Of a stretch of DNA of 64,000 nt, positions 36,601 to 44,951 are shown in pieces. The notes under the pieces were generated by a model. The model worked only from the letters and a program-made list of their open reading frames with translations, was not told the DNA's origin and made no database searches. Position numbers and translations under genes: made by a program. Position 1 is the stretch's first letter. Each line of letters opens with the position of its first letter. Source of the DNA: Bacteroidota bacterium (GTDB lineage Bacteria > Bacteroidota > Bacteroidia > Bacteroidales > UBA12077); the NCBI GenBank assembly GCA_020444275.1, contig JAHLLG010000001.1, positions 771,773 to 835,772 on the forward strand. Direction: 5' to 3'.

Positions 36601-39600
36601 ATATTGATGTAAATGATAATGCAACAGTGAGATCAACGGCTCCTTTTTATAATTTACAGATTAATAATGGATCGACGCTAACGCTGCAAGAAGATCTTAC
36701 TGTTTTAGGCGATTTAACCATTGAGAATGGTGCTACATTAACAACAGCTGGTTTTGATGTATATGTTGGTGGCGATTTTGACCTTCAGAATGGAGGAACC
36801 TATACCCATGGTGGTAATACAACGCATTTTATTGGAAATGGAAGAAGTAATATTTATGTGCGTAATACATTAAATTCCGGAGAATTACTGTTTAATAATG
36901 TAACCCTATCCAAAGATCAAAGATACAATACTTCTTTATTTCATAGAGTTGAGGTAAATAGTCCGGGACGTAATTCTGATGTGCATCCGGTTGAAATTCA
37001 GGGTAATCTTTATATTGAGCGAGGTGAATTTGATGTAGATGAGTGGGAAGTAGATGTTCACGGTAATATCGAAATTGTGGACGGTCAAATTATTTCATCA
37101 GAAACTGTAAATCCTGAAGGTTGGATTGTGTTAAATGGTTCTGTTCAACAAACCATTAAAGGGTCTGATACTAAAGAACAGGAATTTGGCTCGTTTGAAC
37201 TAGATAATGCAAATGGCGTATTGTTATTAAGTGATATCAATGTTAACGACTTTATCTTAACACCTAATGGAGGAAATGCATTAATTGACTTGGATATATA
37301 CAATATGGATATCTCCGGTGATGTAACTTTAACCACCGGAGCATATGGAAATTCAATAATGTTTCAAACAGCAGGAAATGCTTCTGATGGAGGATTAGGG
37401 TTGGCTGTTAGTCTTGAAGATCGAAATTATTCCAATGAAACAGTTGCTGAATTTCCAATAGGGTCTTCCGGGGTTTATAATCCGGCATATGTTTATATTG
37501 ATGGTAATCCTAATGCTACTTCAGGTACTTTATCTATAAATGGTGTTGACGGATTGCATCCTGCAGGAACATCAGGAAATGCTCTTGAATACTATTGGGT
37601 TACAGATGCTGATGGTTTTAGTGGTATAAATAGTACTGCAATAAATTATGTTTTTACCTATCCGGCAGGATTTGATAATGGCTGGCAGTGTTATTATTTA
37701 GAAGAAGGAGAAACAGATTGGATTAAAGATAATTCTGATGCTTCCCCAAATGCTTACTTTTATGATGTTGGAATGATTAGCGGAGATTTTGCAGTTGGTA
37801 ATAACTCAGGATTTAATAACCTAACTATTTTTTATAGTAGGCAGGATGGAAATTGGTCTAATAAAAATTCATGGTCAAAAGATTCTTATGGTGGTGCAGC
37901 TTCAAATAAGACACCGGAAATGTATGATATTGTAAAGATTGGTTATAGTGGCTCTCCAGGTTCATACACAAGACATAGAATTACTTTAGATGTGGGTACA
38001 GCAGCAGTACCTACAGAAATAGCTCAGCTGGTTCTGGAACAAAATCCAGAGGCCGGTGCCATAGAAACCAATATGTCTAGATTAATAATTCTGCCAACAA
38101 CAGGATTAAAAATAAATGGAACAGTATCTGGTGATGGAGAAATTCAATTCCAAATGGATGGGGCAAATATTCCTACTCTGGAGGGTGATTTCGGAGATTT
38201 TGTAAATACAGAAGGTGCCAGCTTTATTATGCGATCAAATAATGGAAATGTTATGGCACCAACTAATCTTACTCGTTTTCCTAGATTAAGTGTACCAGGT
38301 TCAGATGTAACTTATGATGATACAAGATCTGTAACATTTACAACAGATATTTATTGTCATAACCTGAATGTAAGATATGGAGGAACACTACTGCTAAATA
38401 ATGGAGCCAAGGGTGATATTGAAGTTAGGGATTCTTTAAGAATTGGTGGAATAGGTACCGATAATGAAGGACGAATTATTTACCAAAATAATGGAACTGC
38501 CAGAACAATTAAGGTCGGAGGAGATCTGGTTTTTGATACGGATGGAACAACAAACGATCATAATCAATTATATGTAGAAACGGGAGGTACTGATAATCTT
38601 GAACATTATTTGCAAGTTTATGGAGATATAATATTGCGTAATCCCAACTCATATATGGATTTATGGACAGCAAATGATGGAGCACAGAGTAATGTAATAT
38701 TAGAACTTCTTGGTGAGGATAATGCAGAATTTAGTGATGTAAATAATACAGGACCAGAGTTATATCGAATTGTAATGAATAAAGGTGGTTCAGGTTCGGC
38801 GACATTTGATTTTAATGATGCTTTTATACTCAATGGCCCTACTGATGGAAATGAAAAAGCTATTGAACTTATTAGCGGAAGGCTGGGGTTGCATGATTCA
38901 GGTATAGATGAGACTCTTACATCGGGAGGCGCTGATTTCAAAATACCATCGGGCAGTGAACTTTGGCTGGGAAACAGCTCTACAGTTCGTGTGAGTGGAA
39001 ACAATACGGGTATTTGGCTTGATGGAACCCTTACAGTTGGATATGGAGTAGAAGCTTTATTTAATGAAGGTACGAATAATTACATCCAATATACTTCCTC
39101 TGGAAACTCTGAAATTATTATTAATAGCGGAAGCAATAAATTTTATGTGGGTTCGCAAATACGTCGTGCAACAACTACCGAGGAAGGTATTTTAAATTTT
39201 AATTTATCCACTGCTACAGCTGATGTAGTAATTGGAACCAATGCCGATCAAGGAGGTGAAACTACACGAGGAATTTTTGAACTGGTAAATACCGGGTGTA
39301 ATTTTACTCAAGTGGCTGGTTCGAAAATATCGATAGCAAATGGTGTTACAAATGCATCAGCCCCTTCACTATACATCGATTTAGATCCTTCAGAGGTTAG
39401 TTTGGGAAATGGTTCTGTCATTGCATTTGGAAGTTCAGATACTAAAGCAGGTCAGAGTATGAGTATTTATTCTTCAGTTGATCTTAAAAATGTTGAAGTG
39501 GATAATAGTTCAACGAACGATCCGCAATTAACCATGTCTACTGTATCATTAACATTAGATACTTTAACTATTGATGCCCTCACGACATTTGATGCCAATG

Positions 39601-42600
39601 GACTTGATCTTAACCTAAACGGAGATTTAATAGCAAACGGGGCATTTACTGCAAATCAGAATAATACATACTTTTTAGGAACCAATAATCAGCAAATTGT
39701 TGGTAGTCCAACATTCTGGAATTTGTATAAAACAACTTCAAATCAATTACTATTAAATAATGATATCGATGTTGATAACGAACTTGGATTAAATGCTGGT
39801 ACGTTTAATGATGGAGATAACACCTTAAGTGTTCAGGGTAGTGTGAATATGGATATAACAACAACCTGGGGAGCATCCAGCGATGGTATTTTAATGAATG
39901 GAAATACCGAACAGGTCTTGACCGGAAATGGTACTTTTGGTAAGCTATCAATAAATAATTCCGCTGGAATATCCTTACCACAGGGTAATGAGTTTACCAT
40001 AAGCGGTGAGCTTCAATTGGAAAATGGTGTATTGGATATAGGTAAGAATTTACTTGTTTTAGATGAGAATGCGATCATAAGAGAAGAGAATGCATTTTCT
40101 GAAAACAATATGATACAGACTAACATTTCATTTACCGATGCGGGAGTAAAGAAATTATTTCCTGCTATTATACCGGCCGATAATTATGATTTTATATTTC
40201 CAATTGGTTCAGAGGGTAAATATACACCTGTTGAAATGGATATAGATAATGTTGATGCAAATGGATCAATTCGGGTGAAAGGTGCCAATGAAATGCACCC
40301 AACCATAACAGATGATACAGAACCCTGCAATGAACTGGATGATGTTTTAAATGTATTGAAGTATCACTGGGTATTAGAAGCAAGTGGAATCTCTGGTTTT
40401 AATGCAGATGTAAGTATGCAATATTATTCCGAGGATTATCAATTAAATTCTACAGATTACAATGTAGATGATTATATTGCAGCAAGATTGTTATTTGGAA
40501 GTACGTTGTGGAATAAATATGGTGAGACAAGTTTTGATGAACTTAATAACTTATTGAAATTCACTTTCAGTAATGCAGATGATAATGGAATAAGTGGAGA
40601 CTATACTGCGGGTGTAGAAGATCAAGGAGGAGGCTGCGAAGGTGCAATCCCAGATGAAGTGCCAATGTATATTAGTAAACAAGATGGTAATTGGACTGAT
40701 GCTTCTACCTGGGAAACGTATCCTGATCCTACTGGAACAGTTCCATCTGGTGGACCAAGAGGTGCTATTGTTATTGTAAAAGACGAAGTGACTGTACCAA
40801 CCCCTTATATTGTGAGTTACAAGACAATCATACAAAGCACAGGAACGGTTGATGTTGGTACAACATTTGGACATCGTTTAGGTATTGTTGAAGGTACAGG
40901 AACTTTGCGGTTAGAGAGAGGTAATTTACCGGCAGGTGTTTACGATGATTTCTTTAGTCGAAGTGGAGGTACTATTGAATTTACTGGCTCAGACGACTAT
41001 GATGTATTAAGTGAGGTGAATAATGTTCGTAATATAATATTTTCGGGTACTGGAGAACGAAGACTACCTAATCTAGATTTTGAAGTATATGGCGAATTTA
41101 CCATTGATGGTTCTGATGGAAACCTTTGGGTAATTAATGAGCATGATAGAGATATGACTTTAGATAGTAATATAATCTTTAATCAAGGTAAATTTGATGC
41201 TGGTTTGGATCCTTCTACAGTTACTTTTGGAGGTACAGATCAACAAATAATATCTGGCACAGGAAGTTTTACCAGTTCTAATGCATTTAGAAATGTTATT
41301 GTTAATAATTCAAATGGAGTAACACTTTCAAGTCCTGCAGAGATTAAAGGAACGTTAGCATTTACAACAGGTGTTATTACTACTGATGCAACCAATATAT
41401 TAACGATTAATAACACATCAGAAACGGCTGTTTCAAGAGTTCCTAGCACTATTAGTAATTATGTTGATGGGCCAATGCGTAAATTAATACAAAATGGTGG
41501 TAATTTTGATTTCCCTGCGGGAGATGCTGGAAGATATGGCCCGGTATCAATTTATAATACTACCAATGGTAGTTCTGCTTATTGGATAGCTGAATATTTC
41601 AATACAGGACACACAAGCAGCAGTGTAATAGGTGCTCTCGTTGATGTAAGTACTGATGAATATTGGGCCATTGATAATCCTGCAGCTGGAGATGCTGCGG
41701 AGATTGAATTGCGTTGGGATTCTAATAGTACTATAACACCACTTACAACTGGAGATATTAATGAAATCGTAGTTGCTGAATATGCTGGTTCCGATTGGAT
41801 TGATAAAGCATCTGATAATCCTTCTGGAGATAATTATGATGGTACAGTAAAAACATCAGCAGCTATTAATACGGATCCAATCTATTATACATTGGGTTCA
41901 ACTACAACTATTCTGGCGCAGGCTTACTTTACGAATCCAGATGATGTATGCGAAGGTGTAGGTATTCCTGTTTCATTCGCTGGGGTTGATGGAACAAATC
42001 TGAGCTATACATTAGATTATGATTATTTTGATGGTTCAACGACAACATCAAATTCAGTAACAGTAGATGCATTGCCTTATAGCTTGCCAACAACAGATGG
42101 AGCTGGCACATATGAGTTAACAGGTTTTGAATATAATAGTGGAGGAAATACAGGTACTGTCAATAGTACAGTGGTTACAGCAAATGCAGCACCAGCTCAA
42201 CCTACCATTTCGGCAGTAGGAGAGCCAGGATCATTAACATTCTGTAATGGTGGAAGTGTAATTTTAACATCTAGTGCTGGTACAGATTACTTATGGTCGA
42301 CAGGAGCAACAACACAAAATATTAACGTTACAACATCGGGTAATTATACAGTTCAGGTATCTAATGCAACAGGCTGTTACAGTGTAGCATCCGACCCAAA
42401 AACAGTTACGGTAAATCCATTGCCATCTGTAACCGTAAGTGCAGTACCGGCAACGATATGTTTTGGTGAAACATCTGTATTAACTGCTACAGGGGGTGGA
42501 ACCTATTTGTGGAGCCCTGATGCAGATCTTGATTCTAATACTAGTCCTAACCCTACATTCGACCCTAGCATAACGGGTACTAATCCAACAAGTCCGACAC

Positions 42601-42731
42601 AAGTAACCACAACATTTACGGTTACGGTTACAAATGCTGGATGTTCTGATACTGGAACGGTAGATGTAGTTGTAGTGAGAAAACCCGAAACCGGTCCCCA
42701 GTATCATATTAAAAACGATTGGGGAAATTAA
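33672..42731 (+). CDS. Giant secreted repeat protein 1 with PxTGPxYH tail
   Basis: This 3019-residue protein starts at the ATG at 33672, which gives signal peptide MKKYNKILRKII...LNAQ. Next is a LamG/concanavalin-like domain (about 38-285; FWLSADSLG, WNDISGNNRDF, VSFDGTDDFL, NYLSEKYNI). Then come three large modules, each opening with a G-x-W-x(5)-W motif, near residues 459, 1387 and 2332 (GGDWDNWEIW, QDGNWSNKNSW, QDGNWTDASTW). Each module continues with long beta-solenoid-like repeats and contains a FPxG-x-x-G-x-Y-x-P element. Ig-like domains follow from about 2755. The last 15 residues (42684-42731) are PETGPQYHIKNDWGN. No type A or B T9SS sorting domain is visible. Likely a cell-surface adhesin or matrix protein. 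Repeat-domain paralog of the gene at 44952. Confidence 0.85.
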   Translation: MKKYNKILRKIIPVFILASTISVNLNAQTGPGGVGNRDGSNAQPEVLFWLSADSLGLSNGSPVTLWNDISGNNRDFAQGTVGNQPAYVSSGINSIPTVSFDGTDDFLEDDDAENYINGLSGVSVIAVVQSNEIGSDAGFFDTEDPDGQDDLLAIRYDEDGASSTFGEDVIKIGLETSSGNIQMESSEFIQSTSPQMFTLQWNSGGTLNLYEDGTLDTPTYLGPTLNIGGTIQNTTKAIIGRGPKDAADGWNGYVSEVILVGENLSQARRNIIENYLSEKYNIAISNDLLTSLDAAYNNNIAGIGEEADGQHTTAASAGMYLTALSGLGVGDYVFASHNNLTNNIASFRTSSDAEIAAAGAIEAYNRTWYVEKVNTPTARIGFDFSEALEDGLFPTNYSNYVLLYRAGTSGNFSKVKNADGIENGDQVYFDLNDAQLQTGYYTLATEDDAISPLEGIPGRTWYTLIGGDWDNWEIWTLDPSGALPNNPNSYTPSTSPTNTADKVVIKTGRTVTVSSDSLDNASLVIEGRLDLQTTTGHNFGEIRGTGRVLLAADNFPDGDASHFYTKGQGEGTVEYYGGSYKLSTAREFYNVEIELDNPANIIKMAADYNINGNLYVTNGILQINDETNTTPLQIDVAGDVNVDKETALSTEGKITVGAVDAYDSGAQTGYGNYHKGFHVFRIGGNFTNNNSVRFTKQTNPDYDSRATNGAVSLVFYGAANKTFSCYGTTDLYNLVIDKGTDRTYELQIYADDKADFTLFGQNNLNWDVTDPANPEMRKALWIKNGTLTLKGSVYIPSLSEGTVDFTIGQNARLKLDGDNVFVGNTANEATTWTGYSHPGTPDGIDINGANQGLYVLGKLQVDNGHYYLGEAEAINFRDEASGIIEVNGGLLETNQIAISSSATLGNFSFLVNGGEVRITREYGGDDNRAMLNLDTEDMVFSMSGGELYIEDVTGHDPNCIHIASLEGNYNVTGGTVYIDVNDNATVRSTAPFYNLQINNGSTLTLQEDLTVLGDLTIENGATLTTAGFDVYVGGDFDLQNGGTYTHGGNTTHFIGNGRSNIYVRNTLNSGELLFNNVTLSKDQRYNTSLFHRVEVNSPGRNSDVHPVEIQGNLYIERGEFDVDEWEVDVHGNIEIVDGQIISSETVNPEGWIVLNGSVQQTIKGSDTKEQEFGSFELDNANGVLLLSDINVNDFILTPNGGNALIDLDIYNMDISGDVTLTTGAYGNSIMFQTAGNASDGGLGLAVSLEDRNYSNETVAEFPIGSSGVYNPAYVYIDGNPNATSGTLSINGVDGLHPAGTSGNALEYYWVTDADGFSGINSTAINYVFTYPAGFDNGWQCYYLEEGETDWIKDNSDASPNAYFYDVGMISGDFAVGNNSGFNNLTIFYSRQDGNWSNKNSWSKDSYGGAASNKTPEMYDIVKIGYSGSPGSYTRHRITLDVGTAAVPTEIAQLVLEQNPEAGAIETNMSRLIILPTTGLKINGTVSGDGEIQFQMDGANIPTLEGDFGDFVNTEGASFIMRSNNGNVMAPTNLTRFPRLSVPGSDVTYDDTRSVTFTTDIYCHNLNVRYGGTLLLNNGAKGDIEVRDSLRIGGIGTDNEGRIIYQNNGTARTIKVGGDLVFDTDGTTNDHNQLYVETGGTDNLEHYLQVYGDIILRNPNSYMDLWTANDGAQSNVILELLGEDNAEFSDVNNTGPELYRIVMNKGGSGSATFDFNDAFILNGPTDGNEKAIELISGRLGLHDSGIDETLTSGGADFKIPSGSELWLGNSSTVRVSGNNTGIWLDGTLTVGYGVEALFNEGTNNYIQYTSSGNSEIIINSGSNKFYVGSQIRRATTTEEGILNFNLSTATADVVIGTNADQGGETTRGIFELVNTGCNFTQVAGSKISIANGVTNASAPSLYIDLDPSEVSLGNGSVIAFGSSDTKAGQSMSIYSSVDLKNVEVDNSSTNDPQLTMSTVSLTLDTLTIDALTTFDANGLDLNLNGDLIANGAFTANQNNTYFLGTNNQQIVGSPTFWNLYKTTSNQLLLNNDIDVDNELGLNAGTFNDGDNTLSVQGSVNMDITTTWGASSDGILMNGNTEQVLTGNGTFGKLSINNSAGISLPQGNEFTISGELQLENGVLDIGKNLLVLDENAIIREENAFSENNMIQTNISFTDAGVKKLFPAIIPADNYDFIFPIGSEGKYTPVEMDIDNVDANGSIRVKGANEMHPTITDDTEPCNELDDVLNVLKYHWVLEASGISGFNADVSMQYYSEDYQLNSTDYNVDDYIAARLLFGSTLWNKYGETSFDELNNLLKFTFSNADDNGISGDYTAGVEDQGGGCEGAIPDEVPMYISKQDGNWTDASTWETYPDPTGTVPSGGPRGAIVIVKDEVTVPTPYIVSYKTIIQSTGTVDVGTTFGHRLGIVEGTGTLRLERGNLPAGVYDDFFSRSGGTIEFTGSDDYDVLSEVNNVRNIIFSGTGERRLPNLDFEVYGEFTIDGSDGNLWVINEHDRDMTLDSNIIFNQGKFDAGLDPSTVTFGGTDQQIISGTGSFTSSNAFRNVIVNNSNGVTLSSPAEIKGTLAFTTGVITTDATNILTINNTSETAVSRVPSTISNYVDGPMRKLIQNGGNFDFPAGDAGRYGPVSIYNTTNGSSAYWIAEYFNTGHTSSSVIGALVDVSTDEYWAIDNPAAGDAAEIELRWDSNSTITPLTTGDINEIVVAEYAGSDWIDKASDNPSGDNYDGTVKTSAAINTDPIYYTLGSTTTILAQAYFTNPDDVCEGVGIPVSFAGVDGTNLSYTLDYDYFDGSTTTSNSVTVDALPYSLPTTDGAGTYELTGFEYNSGGNTGTVNSTVVTANAAPAQPTISAVGEPGSLTFCNGGSVILTSSAGTDYLWSTGATTQNINVTTSGNYTVQVSNATGCYSVASDPKTVTVNPLPSVTVSAVPATICFGETSVLTATGGGTYLWSPDADLDSNTSPNPTFDPSITGTNPTSPTQVTTTFTVTVTNAGCSDTGTVDVVVVRKPETGPQYHIKNDWGN
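42684..42731 (+). other. C-terminal tail motif, copy 1
   Basis: Codes for PETGPQYHIKNDWGN and stop, preceded by a basic residue pair (RK). Confidence 0.85.
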
Positions 42732-42862
42732 AATACGGTTTTAAATGGTTTGTGAAATACAATATGTTTACACATATGAAACTTTATACCTAAAAATAAG
42801 TAAAAGCAATATTAATTGTTAATAAGGATGATTTTTAAAGTATTTAATAAATGTATTTTGCA

Positions 42863-44485
42863 ATGAAAAAATATAAAATATATTTAAAAAAGATTGTTTT
42901 GCTATTTCTTGCAACTGCATTATCAATTTTTACTGTTACAGCTCAAGATCATGAATCAAAAGATAACTATACAGGGAATTGGGAAGATGCTGGCACATGG
43001 ACTGTGGGTGATGGTAATATATCAAACGGAGATATTATAAATATTTATGGACAGGTAAATAGGAACTCCGATATATTTATTGATAATCTTGCTGAGTTGA
43101 ATGTATTTGATACTTTAATCATTTATGGAAATCTATCTGTTGGTAATAACGGAATACTAAATATTAAGACCGGTGCAATTCTTATTGTATATGGTAATGC
43201 TTTGATGAATAATAGAGTAGAAGTTGATCTTGATTCATATTTTGTTGTATTTGGTGATTACGATCAAGAAAATAATTCTGAAATAGACGCACCTGTGAAT
43301 GATACACTTTTGTATGTTTCAGGAGGTACTAGTTGTGGTAATGGCGCAACTTGTGTAGATGGTGATCTTGTTGGTGATGAGGATGATATGTATGATAATC
43401 CTGATATTGATGAGATTATTGAAGCAACGAGTAACTTTATAACTCCACGATCTCCAACACTATGCTCTGGAGGTTCTCTAGTACTAAGTATTAGAGATGA
43501 TGGAGTTAATTATGAGTGGTTTAAAACATCTGACCCTACTACTATTTTAAGCACTGAATCAACACTTACTATTACAGCAACGGGGACATATGATGTAGAT
43601 TTTGAGATTGGAGGAGTACCACAATCTGTTGATCCGGTTACGGTAACTAGTAGTGGAACGGTATCATTTAGTGTTTCTGCTGTGGTTACCAATGCTTCTG
43701 GTGTTGGCTTGAGTGATGGTGAAATTGATTTAACAGTTACTCCTTCCGGTACTTATACTTATGATTGGAGTAATGGTGAAAGAACAGAGGATCTTAGCGG
43801 ATTAGCAGCAGGTGATTATATTGTTGAAGTTGAAGATGACAATTGCCGGGTTACAGAAACTTTCTCGGTTACAGATGTGGCTTGTACAGACCCGGATTTA
43901 AGTACTGTAACTACACCTGAAATTTGCAATGGCTCTAGTTATGACATAAGCAATATTGTTGTGGTTGATGCTAATGCTACCAACCCAACGTACACATATC
44001 ATAGTGCTAGCCCTGCACTACCGGGCAATGAACTCCCCAGCACTACGGTTAGTCCAGCAGCAACAACAACATATTATATTTTAGGAACAAATGGTAGTTG
44101 TACCGATGAATTGCCAGTTGAAGTTATAGTAAATTCTCTTCCAACAGTAACCGATCAAACACCTGAAGCCATTTGTTCCGAAGCAGAAGCAGAAATGGTT
44201 CAGATAACAGGCTTGGATCTAACAGCAAATGAGGCAGCTATAAATGGAGGAGCAGGAATGTCATATGCATGGTACAACGACTTAGGTTTAACTAGTGATA
44301 TTGGAACACCAACAGCAGTTGATATAAACGATGTGTTCGGAGGTGCTACAACCTACAACATTACTTATTATTGTAAAGTTACTAATGCAAATAATTGCTC
44401 AGATGTAGCATCGGTTACCTATACAATATACAGAATCCCCGAAACGGGTCCACAATATCACCTTGATAATAGTTGGGGTAATTAA
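42863..44485 (+). CDS. Secreted protein with SprB-like repeat and PxTGPxYH tail
   Basis: This 540-residue protein starts at the ATG at 42863 with signal peptide MKKYKIYLKKIVLLFLATAL...TAQ. One short GNW-x(5)-W module follows (YTGNWEDAGTWTVGDG) with parallel beta-like repeats to about residue 140. An Ig-like domain is at about 195-270. A SprB-type repeat (about 278-335; GLSDGEIDLTV, YDWSNGERTEDLSGL) matches the repeat named after the F. johnsoniae gliding adhesin. A further Ig-like domain and a roughly 95-residue domain (PTVTDQTPEAICSE...VTYTIYRI) follow. The protein ends PETGPQYHLDNSWGN. That last domain and tail closely match the end of the 3173-residue protein. It follows giant gene 1 without an obvious terminator, so cotranscription is possible. 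Confidence 0.83.
   Translation: MKKYKIYLKKIVLLFLATALSIFTVTAQDHESKDNYTGNWEDAGTWTVGDGNISNGDIINIYGQVNRNSDIFIDNLAELNVFDTLIIYGNLSVGNNGILNIKTGAILIVYGNALMNNRVEVDLDSYFVVFGDYDQENNSEIDAPVNDTLLYVSGGTSCGNGATCVDGDLVGDEDDMYDNPDIDEIIEATSNFITPRSPTLCSGGSLVLSIRDDGVNYEWFKTSDPTTILSTESTLTITATGTYDVDFEIGGVPQSVDPVTVTSSGTVSFSVSAVVTNASGVGLSDGEIDLTVTPSGTYTYDWSNGERTEDLSGLAAGDYIVEVEDDNCRVTETFSVTDVACTDPDLSTVTTPEICNGSSYDISNIVVVDANATNPTYTYHSASPALPGNELPSTTVSPAATTTYYILGTNGSCTDELPVEVIVNSLPTVTDQTPEAICSEAEAEMVQITGLDLTANEAAINGGAGMSYAWYNDLGLTSDIGTPTAVDINDVFGGATTYNITYYCKVTNANNCSDVASVTYTIYRIPETGPQYHLDNSWGN
44438..44485 (+). other. C-terminal tail motif, copy 2
   Basis: Codes for PETGPQYHLDNSWGN and stop, preceded by TIYRI. Confidence 0.85.
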
Positions 44486-44512
44486 AATAGTAAACATCTT
44501 TAATTTATATTA

Positions 44513-44550
44513 ATAATCCTTAACATGCATTAGTTAAGGATTATTTTTTA
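44513..44550 (+). terminator. Terminator after the 540-residue protein gene
   Basis: TAATCCTTAAC (44514-44524) pairs with GTTAAGGATTA (44533-44543), with an 8-base loop and a T run. Confidence 0.8.
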
Positions 44551-44696
44551 GATATGCACAAAATACAAAAACATACAACATTTGCACTAACGAGATGTTG
44601 ATAAAGTTCATAACCCTAAGATAAATAATCGATTAATGTTATATTATCCCTTCACCATTATATCGGTTATACCGAATAGATGTTATTATCCTGTCC

Positions 44697-44712
44697 CCCG
44701 ATAGCTATCGGG
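44697..44712. repeat. REP-like perfect palindrome
   Basis: CCCGATAGCTATCGGG is a perfect 16-base palindrome of a type I recall as dispersed in Bacteroidota genomes. A second CGGGATCC follows closely. Confidence 0.5.
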
Positions 44713-44784
44713 AATCGGGATCCTAAGAAGTAATAAAGTTCAATTGCGTTATATATTAAAGCGTTAGTTCTAAATATAAAATTT

Positions 44785-44792
44785 TATATTTG
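44785..44792 (+). promoter_or_regulatory. Candidate promoter box for giant gene 2
   Basis: TATATTTG matches TAnnTTTG. No clear -33 element is present (only TTAG 17 bases upstream). It would give a leader of about 150 bases. Confidence 0.4.
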
Positions 44793-44951
44793 TAATGTGG
44801 AATGGGTTTTTATCAATAAAATTGGACGATTGATAAAACATTGTATAGTATTAATAAAAAAAAACCTGATTTAATAACCTGAATCGCAACTATTTAACTT
44901 TTTTCTAGTAAAAATATGTATATTCGCGTTTTCCGTAAAATTCCCTTAATT

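Larger units (their letters stand above)
44486..44951. other. Intergenic region with terminator, palindromes and promoter
   Basis: This region of about 465 bases holds a terminator (44513-44550), a REP-like perfect palindrome (44697-44712) and a weak inverted repeat ATCGGT/ACCGAAT near 44671-44688. It also holds a candidate promoter box at 44785. I see no gene in it. Confidence 0.6.

Noticed and set aside
38618-39004. Antisense ORFs inside the giant genes (also at 40551, 45203, 50660 and others)
   Set aside because: The giant frames are continuous with coherent domains and repeats. The reverse frames show no signal peptides or family features.
42684-42731. PETGP as an LPxTG-type sortase signal
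   Set aside because: A sortase signal needs a following hydrophobic helix and basic tail. Here the protein stops 12 residues later, and the genome is from a Gram-negative phylum.
44697-44712. CRISPR or attachment site at the CCCGATAGCTATCGGG palindrome
   Set aside because: It is a single copy with no spaced repeats, no cas genes and no integrase nearby. A dispersed REP-type palindrome is the simpler reading.
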